This document shows positions 54,942-64,000 of a stretch of DNA of 64,000 nt, in pieces. A program made the position numbers and the translations under genes. The stretch's first letter is position 1. The number at the start of each line of letters is the position of its first letter. Source of the stretch: Branchiostoma floridae (taxonomy: Eukaryota; Chordata; Leptocardii; Amphioxiformes; Branchiostomatidae); the NCBI RefSeq assembly GCF_000003815.2, contig NC_049994.1, forward strand, positions 13,736,284 to 13,800,283, given 5' to 3'. The notes beneath the pieces were generated by a model that saw only the letters and a list, made by a program, of their open reading frames with translations, had not been told where the DNA came from and made no database searches.

Positions 54942-55357
54942 ACGTGATTGTGGTTGAAACAACTGCCGTTAACAGGGCTCGAAATACTACCTGCACATGC
55001 AGGTTAGTGCAGGTAATTATTGGAGCTGTGCAGGTATTTCTGATGTCTACCTGCACCTAACCTGCACTGGTCCATGTACTGGCTTTTATACATAAATGTC
55101 CTATGATGTAGGTGTACATTGTATGTGGATTGTTATTAGCTGCAATGACTGTTAGTTACCACCTACTAAGTATAATAGAAAAATGGCAATGGTTCCTCAG
55201 CAATTTAGTATGGTCCATACTTCTTAAATTCAGAGTTAAATGCAGGTAAAATTTGTCTGGTGCAGGTAATTTTCAATGTTACCTGCACCAGTGCAGGTAT
55301 GCAGAAAATGTTTTTTCGAGCCCTGTACGTGATTGTGGTTGAAACAACTACCGTTAA
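54942..55357. repeat. 31-bp direct repeats abutting a foldback element
   Basis: 'acgtgattgtggttgaaaca' and the next 11 bases at 54942-54972 recur at 55327-55357 with one change (G/A), directly against both ends of the element between them. Confidence 0.9.
54972..55326. mobile_element. Foldback element with 'acagggctcgaaa' ends
   Basis: Perfect 13-bp terminal inverted repeat (acagggctcgaaa / tttcgagccctgt). The interior has GTGCAGGTA blocks. Same family as 11140-11472. Confidence 0.85.
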
Positions 55358-55734
55358 AAATCGATAGTTTAGTGACCCCTGTTAGACAAATGGAAGACCA
55401 TCGCGCAGAAGCACGCCATAAAAACCGCGGCCGTTGACGCACTTAATTATGATTTCCGGTCGGACCGGAAGTTCCAATTTCAAAACGGATAACGGAATTT
55501 CGGTAAAGGAATTCGGGTGCTTACGTTGGCAATTCTTTCACAGAGGGCTTGGGTGTACGGTTTGGATTGTTTTTGCTCAAATAAAAGAGATGCGTCATAT
55601 ACATTTGAAAATATCTAAATCACACTTATATATATATATACATGTATAAAATTAGGAATTTAGGTGCTTGCGTTGGCAATTGTTTTTAGATAAAAGAGAT
55701 GCGTCATATAAAGTTTAAAATATCTAAATCACGC

Positions 55735-55875
55735 TTATATATCATATTATATTACATTATATTATATTATATTATACTATACTATATTATATCATATCAT
55801 ATATCGTATATCGTATATCGTATATCATACATCATACATCATACATCATATATCATATATCATTATATTATATCA
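55735..55875. repeat. AT-rich pentamer/hexamer simple repeat
   Basis: Runs of attat, atcgtat and atcatac units in succession. The open frame through it is low complexity. Confidence 0.95.
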
Positions 55876-56029
55876 TTTAAAAGTAGAAAGCTGGAAAAAA
55901 TCATGACTGGAAATTTTGCAGTCACAACAGTTTCCAAGAATTGGGTCATAAGAAACCAGATCAAACCTATCCTCGTCCATGCTAGTCACGTCACGTGACT
56001 TTATTGACCACCCCAATCGTGTACTCACA

Positions 56030-56780
56030 ACCATCTCAGTAGATTAAGGATATATTTCCCACCAGAAACCGCGGGATTAGGCTCTCTAAAGCGCGATGCG
56101 TCGTTTGCAGCCAGAGCTTTGGGTATCTTCAAGTTGATTCTTAGTTAATCTCACCATCTATCATTAAGGATCTAATCCTTTGATTCTCATGAATCAGGAT
56201 TGATCTTTTTTGTAATCGTAATGGGTTTATTGCCTCCCGTCTGTTTTCCCAATCAGACAATATTGAACATGCCACAGGCGACTAATCCGAACGGCTGCAA
56301 ACGCCGTATCAGTAGAGAGATCGATTTATCCCCTAAGATGAATTGTCTGTGCTTAGAAACACTGCTGAAAATGCCTCCCATAAATCTTACTAATGTCCCC
56401 ACATGTTATCGCTTTCTCGCGGCATGTTTTCTTCTCTCACCGCCCGGCGAAACTGGGCCTCACACGCCTGCTGACTACTTTGTATTCTCGCCGACGGCTC
56501 GCAGAAGGGCTCCGATCATAAATCCTAGTTATCTTTCGTGCACTGACGCCGCTTATGGTCTGTGAGAGGCAGATTGTAATCTCGATATAACCTTGTATCG
56601 GTAACACCAGCAGTTAGCAGTCAGCCAGATAACAGGATGACACTGAGAAGTCCCCAGTAACGGAGCTACAGGAGAACCGGGCGTTAATCTCATTATCCTG
56701 GGCGGATCCTGGGCGAGAAATTTGATTAAAGTCTCCCAACGCCTCGGTGATAAGATAGGCACCGGGAAGACTTAATCACA
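56030..56780. promoter_or_regulatory. Candidate enhancer-like block with TAATCC sites
   Basis: A non-repetitive block with TAATCC/GGATTA at 56074-56079, 56173-56178 and 56283-56288, the core bound by Otx/Pitx/Gsc-type homeodomains, plus GATTAA and GATAAG motifs. No exon is seen, although a 121-codon open frame crosses it. Function is inferred only. Confidence 0.25.
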
Positions 56781-57079
56781 AAACACATGAGGTAGAGGAG
56801 TTTGTAGATTAGATACGTCCAGAAATTAAAGTAACTTTTCGATTGCTGTATCCATCACATAACGTGGAGGTGTGTGCGAGGATATGGCTGTGGTTGTCCT
56901 TGCCTCAGGTGATTGTCATTGCCTTGATACTAGAGCTTTCCAATGTAGCGCGAGGCAAGAGAGGAGGAAATGACTGATCTTGGCAACGGTATCTACCTAA
57001 CGAGAAAGGAAATTGGCAATAGTATCCAGTGTCAAATACATTGCCCAAACCGCCAAACGTACGAAACTGCGACGAGGAC

Positions 57080-57700
57080 AAGCTAGACTTTATTTATTTG
57101 TTTCAACGGCCTTGCGCAAATTGCACATGCTTTATACAAATTTAAAAGTCTTATGTGTTACTTTCAAAAGCCGTTTATCGCTTGTATGACACAAAATAAA
57201 AAATAAAACATCAAAACCCCACAATCAATAGACCAATAGACGATGCCTTACAACATAGCCAAAGGTTTGTAATCACTCTAATTAAATAATAGATGGATGA
57301 ATATATATGGTTTGGTTTGGTTTTACTTAGATCTGCATTAGTGATATATCACTAGCTCTTCCTGGACATCAGATTAAACTAATACAAAATATAACAACAG
57401 AAATATACAACAAATTATGATTTTGAATCAGAAAGCAAACATATGGTGAACTCAAAATCAGTGATAGACATACATCAAGGTAAAATAAATTGTGCTTCAA
57501 TTTATACAACAAAATAATGTATTTGATTCAACATTGATAACTCAAAATCAGAGTAGGGGAGGTCGGAGGTCAAGCAAAAATGAAATGTAGCAGTAAATCA
57601 AAATGCAATTTGTACTGCAAATAGTGAAATAAGGTGATATTTCATAACATATAAAGCAAAAATACATAATTATAATCTTTTGAAACTTTCAAATATATCA
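57080..57700 (-). mobile_element. Probable LINE 3' tails
   Basis: On the minus strand one tail ends '...aaacaaataaataaagtcta' (57083-57105) and another ends in a (AAACC)n run (plus 57305-57325 tggtttggttt). Bodies are noncoding and not assigned to a family. Confidence 0.4.
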
Positions 57701-58542
57701 AAACAATGTGCGACACCTCCATACCAGGCCTAGGGGAAATTATTACCGTTCCATCGCACGGAATTCAGTAAGGATGGTTATTAGAGAGAGAGTCAAGGCC
57801 ATGGAGTAAGGCAGGGTGGTGCTTACTGGGACTACGCAAATGGCGGGGACTACTTAAGGGGTGCTGTCGACACATTATGGACTCCGTGTCAATCTTGGTA
57901 TGACTTTCCCAGACGTAATTTTTCTACTCAGTTCCCTATTCATTCAAATCCCGTTATGCCTTTGGAAGTGAGTTATTTGTAGGCATTATTGTTATATTAT
58001 AGGAGATTAATATAGAGCTGTAGAACTGCCTAAATTTATACTATCTGAGGGACATCTACGACACTCAGAAAAGAAATCGGAAAAGATTTTAAAAACACCC
58101 CCTAAGTGATGTTCTATTTCGTTTTCCGGTTGGTGTTAGTCTTTATCCAGTGGAATGCGTTACTGTAGACGTAGATGTTGTTGCCGTATATATATGCGAG
58201 ATATTTTCGACAGCTTACCTTATTAAAATGGTGAGGAGTACTCTTTACCACTGGAAAGGTCAACGGAAATTGTTCGGCCCCATAAAGACGTATCTGTCCA
58301 CATGAATGTAGCATCGTGTAACGTTGGCACTATTTGTGACAAGATGACATTTCTCTGGAGTCTTAAACATAATGGTAAAGGTAAGAGGAATTAGAAGGTA
58401 ATCTTGAAGACAGGTAATGACGTTAAAGGACATCCTAGAAGGACATCTTAGTCTATAGTATCACGGGTACACTGGATTAAACAATACGTACAGCGCAGTG
58501 TATGCATTTTAACAGCATAATTATGATTAATGATTAGGTAAC

Positions 58543-58810
58543 AATGGCCTAGTGGGTAGAGTGTTCGCCTTGCATTCGGTAGGTCGTGAGTTCGATCCCC
58601 GGCCGAGTCATACCAAAGACTCTAAAAATGGTACATGCTGCTTTCTCACCTTAGCACTCAGCACTTAAGAGGAAGAGTATGGAAGTTAAACACACATCAC
58701 TGCCAGCGGACCAGCCCCCTGCTGTAGTGGCTTGCACATGTGTGGCCCAAGGGCTTCGAAGTGGAGATGGGCGTCACCCTACGCGTCTGTAGATGCATGG
58801 GCAAACTTTA
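58543..58810 (+). mobile_element. tRNA-derived SINE, plus-strand copy
   Basis: A box 'tggcctagtgggtagagtg' and B box 'gagttcgatcccc' are followed by the body shared with 19996-20225. There is no full cloverleaf. Confidence 0.85.
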
Positions 58811-58824
58811 ACTTTTTAATTAGG

Positions 58825-58925
58825 TAACAAGCGTAGTCAAGTCGTTGACCATCGGCCCTGCCTCTGGGCTAAGAAGCCGTGAGTTTGATTCCGGCTGTGT
58901 TGCTCACCCAACATGCACGCTAACA
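58825..58925 (+). mobile_element. Second tRNA-like SINE head
   Basis: 'gtagtcaagtcgttgaccat' then 'gagtttgattccggctgtg' resembles A and B boxes of a different tRNA-derived head. The body is short or lost. Confidence 0.45.
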
Positions 58926-59593
58926 AAAAGATTTTTTTCTCCTGAGGATCGGGCAAGAGTTATATTTCTTTCGAGGCCCTCTCGTTTTAAATACACAAGA
59001 ACAAAACCGATAAAAAGACAATAAGGTGGCAATAATGACGTACGTCAAAAAGCCCATGACGCGAAAAAAGACTAAGTTAAACGAAGTATTGAAACATAAA
59101 ACAGGCTCACTAAAACGTCGGAAAAATACAGTTGAAAAATAATGTCCTTTGTATTTTGTTGGGCGCATTTGACATTGGCCTTATATTCAGCAATATTACG
59201 CCTTTTTTGAAGCCTGACACAACTCATTCGCATATCATTCCTGTCTTGGGACCAAGAATATCATTGGCAGTATTCATAGACGTTGAACCTGTGTGCTCCT
59301 GCATTATCGGCGAAATGTCAGTTCGAACCGAGAGTCGGCCGCCTGATCCCTCTGCACCTGCACTCGCCTTACTAATGGTACACTCTGAGCTACTGGAGGG
59401 ACGGAAACATATTCATGAACATCCTGTAACTTTAATGAGCCTTTCTGATGGTGGGAGAGGTTTTTGCAGGGCATTCTAAAGCATCGCCAGGCGTCAGCAC
59501 CGAATTTTGAACATATTTATGCCACTTCCCCAGACATTTAACCTTACCAATGTCATTAATTATCATTCCTCTTTTGTTTTTTTGTTTTATATA

Positions 59594-59665
59594 TTCACAT
59601 ATCTAGAGAGAATGAGAGAGACAGAGAGAGAGAGAGAGACAGAGAGACAGACAGGCAGATAGACA
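59594..59665. repeat. (GA)n/(AGAC)n simple repeat
   Basis: Imperfect GA run with interspersed AGAC units. Confidence 0.85.
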
Positions 59666-60044
59666 AAAAATAGAATAAAGAATGGCCATGAGATGAGGTG
59701 ATACATTTTCACCCATAAGCAGACTTCGTTACCCCTTGGCCTTTGTCAGTATCTGGTCATTGAGTCTTCACCCTAGTGAGTCGAACTTGTCTTAATCATG
59801 ATGTTTATGACTAATCATTAGGGAGAAGTGATGCGATCGCGACCCTATTCAATGCAACCCTGAAATGGTATTCGGGTCTTGTCCGTTTCATAGAAAAACA
59901 GTGCCTCCCTGAAGATAAAAACAGCTACATGGCCACAGGAAAGGATACGTCTTCTGCATTAAATTTGTCCATTTTCACAATTACATTAATGATGAGCTGT
60001 AAGCTGATGTCGCACAGTTCTGTCTTTTGTGACTTCAAACAGAA

Positions 60045-60256
60045 GTTACTGTAAATACAGAAATGTTCGCGGTGGATTAATGTTCGCGGTTTTCGCGGTG
60101 ACCACTTCACCGCGAACTTAAATCCACCGCGAACATTTTTCTATTGTGGTATTAGACTGCAGTCTATGGTGTTACCGCGAACTTAAATCCACCGCGAAAA
60201 GTCCTTTTTCCCGCTACCGCGAAATTAAATCCCCGCGAACTTAAATGCAGTGTAAC
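60045..60256. mobile_element. Foldback element built of 'ttcgcggt' units
   Basis: 'gttactgtaaatacagaaat' and 'gttcgcggtg' at the left are mirrored by 'ccgcgaacttaaatgcagtg' and 'taac' at the right. The inside repeats 'ccgcgaacttaaatccaccg' several times in both orientations. Confidence 0.8.
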
Positions 60257-60961
60257 GTAAATCAATAGAGGTGGTACGTTACGTGAATTAGTCTGCCGAC
60301 TTCACCTATGATCATTCATGGCCTACTTGTGTAAAACACTCGTCTTATGGGCTGCTGATGAAATTTCATTCACATCCCAAACTCTTTATTAGCTGAATTC
60401 AGTGTTTGCCTCAATGATCCCATTGATATAAAAAACCAATCGTCTACAAGAAATGCAGGGCCATTTGCGTAATTGTTTGAGAGTATCGCCCCTTCATCAG
60501 CGTAACCTCTATTGGGAATAATTCTACCATGTAGATATTGTAACTTAAAGGTTTTCGCATGAGGTCTCTGTACATTGCCTCTCCCATGCAAATATCATAT
60601 ACAATAAATATGATATACATCTTGTGTCGTATGGTGTTTAAGTAAGTCTTCGCCACAACATATGTTATATAGGGCGGCACCCATCTCCATATCTATAGTC
60701 CTAGCCCAGGGCCTTTCCGACGACATATTTTCAAAACGTGAGTGTACTCTAGGCTTTTGCTGCATATCATGTGGCTTTTATACTGAACACAAACACAGCA
60801 AGAAGACAAAAACGGTGACTAAATAGCGTAGGATACAATAACGTCGCATTTTGCGATGATCCCTACGAAGAGCTTAACGGCCGTCACCATTCGAGGTTTA
60901 TTGGGGTATTAGGCACACAACTGATGAAACGGATTCATTCATATTATGTAACTTTACTGTG

Positions 60962-61158
60962 GATCAAAACAGATCGAGAGAGGCTAGAAATAGCGATTAA
61001 TTTGATCAGAATATAGCCGAATGTAGCTCACATAAAAGTAATCTTAAATTGTATTACAAAACAGATCAAGAGAGGCTGGAAATAGCGATTAAAATTTATC
61101 AGAATATAGCCGAATGTAACTCACATAGAAGTAATCTTTCATTGTATTGCAAATCGCA
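60962..61158. repeat. Tandem duplication, unit about 97 bp
   Basis: 'aaacagatc(g/a)agagaggct' through 'cacata(a/g)aagtaatctt' occurs twice in succession with a few changes. Confidence 0.9.
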
Positions 61159-61319
61159 TTTTCTGGCGGTGAGGAAACGGTATGGCCTTTAAATGCCTTT
61201 GACAGGACTGTGTCCAAAAGGAGGAATATCCCGCAAATGGTACTTGCGAGAGCGTGGCTTATGCCAGTGAATGCACTATAGTGGATATACCGATAGGCAT
61301 CGAAATCCCACGGTGACAC

Positions 61320-63280
61320 CCACCATACAGAAAGGTGTTATCTACCCATCCATGGAAAGTCTAGACATAAACACAGCCCCTGTACTCAACGACATCTAAT
61401 GGGTTTTATGTGTTTCACACGCCTTATGCATAGATACGTGTGGAGATTTGGGACGTGTGCCGACGCACACGGTAAACACTTATCATAACTGGAGCCAGCA
61501 GCTTTAGTCTGTGCAGCTTCGTTCCATTGCCTTTAGATTGTCCTTTTTCTGTTTTGGTGATTGACGATCATCACATTCTTATGATTCCTTACCTACCATA
61601 TTGAGTCATCTTTGTTGATTGCGGATGGGCAACCCTTTATCACTTTGAAAGCAAACAGTTTTTAAACGGGAAATTACGTCTTTTGACATTTTGATTCCGA
61701 TGATGATGATGACAAATTTCAATCTTACAAGCTAATGTAGGTATCTGAGTTTCGTTGCATTTTTGTCACTGATTTTATGGACACTTCTATGTATGATTTT
61801 GATGCCTGCTTGTTTTTTTTATTATTAAAAAACATAGGTACATAACATGATGGCGACACACTCAAGCTCAACACCCATATTTTCGTGTCGTCATCAGAAA
61901 CAAACTGAGAGTACAAAAGAACATTGAAACAAACACAGACAATTCTACTTGATTGCTTCTTGCAAGCAATGCCAGGAGGTACACATCCATCTGGAATGAC
62001 CGATATGTTATCAAAACCCCCTCGAGCCCCTTTTTGAATGGTTATTGACAGGTACAATAGCCTTGGCCTTATCAAACATGGTTCAATCTTGTTATCACCC
62101 GTCCTACAGGAAATACGATATACAGTATCGTCCAACTTTACGAGTCTGGCTGATCGTGTGGGTTGTTCCATCTGAAGTTCATAGGGGTGAACAGAATAGC
62201 GCTCAGTTTGTGCTAGATATTCCATATACAAGTAGCAACGAAGGATTTGTACAGTAGTAGCTTAGTAGCTTGCCTTTTGGATAGCACATAAACATAATAA
62301 AAGTTGAGTGTTTTTATTTTCTTCGAAATGTATTTATTTTCATTTTTACAATTCCGATTTGCATTCATGTTCATTTCAAACAAATTTAACAGAGCTACGG
62401 TGTACATTAGACCCTTTCCGGCATGGTAGTGTCACTGGATAATTAGATAAATTTTAAGCAGAGACATAATTTACCATAAAGTTCTTGCATGAACCCTCCT
62501 CCCGTGTCATATATTGGAAAGAGCACAATTGCCAATAATTTGTCCTCGGCCACCTCCTACTCTAATGAATGCTATTTTAAAGAGTCGAAGCTTTTATTGA
62601 GCGAAGTAATCAGAGACAGTAAGTTAAGTCCCGTTTAATTAACTGGTGACATCTCCGCCGTTTTCATTCATTTATCACTATGAGCATGACCTGGGCATTG
62701 CCAGGCAGTTTGTAGTTTATTGATTAAGTGTACGAGAAATACAAAACAAGGAAACTGTATCTCGATCTTCCTTTTCAGTAAAGTCAATATTATATATGTG
62801 CTCACCGCTACTGCTACATAAGAACAAATTCTTCATCTTTTGGCGCATATTGGTATAGTAAGTATAGTACTGAGACATAATTGGTTTTAATGTCTATTTT
62901 CTGATGCCAGCAAAAATTGAATTGATGTATTTTCTTTTGCTCGCTGTCGATTATATTAATCGTAAAATTCTAACGACAAAAACGCTTCCTAATGGTATTT
63001 TTAAAGTATGTGAATCCTGAAAACTCTATACTTGTTAATTAGTCTGAATCACCGTTGGCAATTTAAAAAAAAAAGAAATGGAAGGAAATGGGTAATTTGC
63101 ATTGGAAGTATAGTCCAATGCAGTCAGACATTGTGTCTTGTCTAGTTTACTGTTTATTGAACTACAGCATATCCTGTCTAGAGTTTATCGGAAATCGAAG
63201 GGGCAACATTCGAGAGAAAATGCAGTGACCTCAGGCCACTAATGAGTACAGATTGGACCGCTTATTTCCTCTCCTGGATT
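61320..63280. other. AT-rich sequence, nothing recognised
   Basis: No splice-bounded exon or element end found. The 168-codon minus frame at 61725-62231 has no recognisable domain and ordinary noncoding composition. Confidence 0.55.
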
Positions 63281-63283
63281 TCG

Positions 63284-63360
63284 GTCTTTCTCTCTCTCTC
63301 TCTAGCTCTCCCCCCTCTCTCTCTCTCTTTCTCTCTGTCTCTCTCTCTGTATATATATTC
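63284..63360. repeat. (TC)n microsatellite
   Basis: TC/CTCTCT run passing into a short TA tract. Beyond it, to 64000, nothing is recognised. Confidence 0.95.
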
Positions 63361-64000
63361 ATCTATAGGGATAACATTTGTAACCTCATGAAACAACACG
63401 GTTATGGTTATGCTTATTTCATCAATATTGCCATTTGTTGCAAAGGTTCTGCAGCAATCTTAACGTATAAATAATGTTTCCCCCCTCAAAACAGGTTTTA
63501 AAATTCACTAAGGAATAGCTCGCGGTCATTTTGCCAATTAGTGCATTAGTGCCCTATCCTCACTGTTTCTGCTTGAATAACTCGATAAAATCTCACAGCA
63601 GTTTGACTTTGCACTTCCGTCCAGACATACGCATTTCTTGCTACGCAATCATTACAAGCTTTTAAGGTTAAAAGCTTCACACATAATGTAAATCAATGTT
63701 GACTTGCCCAACACAACATCGGACTGACAGGATTTTGGACCAGTCTCACGACATCCTCCATGGTAAATGAAGACCAGAGGTGTGACATAAAAAGACGGGA
63801 CAATGGGGGTTGTTAGTTTATAGTGACCCCCGTCCCGGTTTGATTAAGATATGAATATTTGACTTGATTAAAAAAAAATTGTATGGGTATTACTGTCTGC
63901 TTTAGCTGTTAACACATCGAAAATTTTGCTTGGGTCCATTGATATATTAACATATCTTTCTATTAGTCTAAAACGTTCTGCTGGACGATGATTGTCATCT

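Noticed and set aside
56200..56565. 121-codon plus-strand frame
   Set aside because: No splice sites, no recognisable domain, ordinary composition; more likely noncoding.
58543..58620. Possible tRNA gene (A and B box present)
   Set aside because: There is no acceptor stem or full cloverleaf, and a matching dispersed copy lies at 19996-20225; it is a SINE head.

Overview
The window is animal nuclear DNA, most likely from an amphioxus (Branchiostoma). Genes are split into many short exons with GT-AG introns. Introns and spacers are full of short inverted-repeat elements, tRNA-derived SINEs, non-LTR retrotransposon tails and minisatellites that straddle exon edges. The proteins are deuterostome-like. 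The genus is an inference from this pattern; no marker gene fixes it. There are two assembly gaps, 12467-12566 (100 N) and 33143-34108 (966 N).

Layout. (1) 1314-3136 (+): last two coding exons of an unrecognised gene that starts outside the window. (2) 4715-13521 (+): a CBR1-type carbonyl reductase (short-chain dehydrogenase), about nine exons, one of them broken by the first gap; the catalytic Lys of its YxxxK motif is His. (3) 15070-18100: AT-rich, repeat-bearing spacer. (4) 18357-29190 (-): a complete 16-exon TMEM245 orthologue of 864 residues (AI-2E-transporter-like membrane protein). (5) 32148-48842 (-): a 2'-5'-oligoadenylate synthetase gene whose first three coding exons encode three C2H2 zinc fingers. 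Ten coding exons join in one frame of 467 residues, and the catalytic Asp triad is kept. (6) Inside its introns sit a young BEL/Pao LTR retrotransposon (32762-40923, same strand, 5-bp target duplication, LTRs identical where visible) and, on the opposite strand, an intronless 319-codon ORF (43949-44908) resembling the herpesvirus tegument-type deubiquitinase family (peptidase C76), next to a 42-bp minisatellite. (7) 48843-64000: no convincing coding exon; a gene-poor stretch with a two-type tandem repeat (52805-54040), several foldback elements, SINEs, LINE tails, and two GC-richer blocks (52380-52760, 56030-56780) that may be regulatory.

The genes do not form one pathway. The main points of interest are the zinc-finger/OAS architecture, a likely RNA-sensing innate-immune enzyme; the C76-like ORF within it; repeated duplication of exon-intron edges at four exons in three genes; and a miRNA-like hairpin in TMEM245 intron 1. 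Exon borders were read by eye from splice consensus, reading-frame phase and remembered family sequence; no alignment was run.
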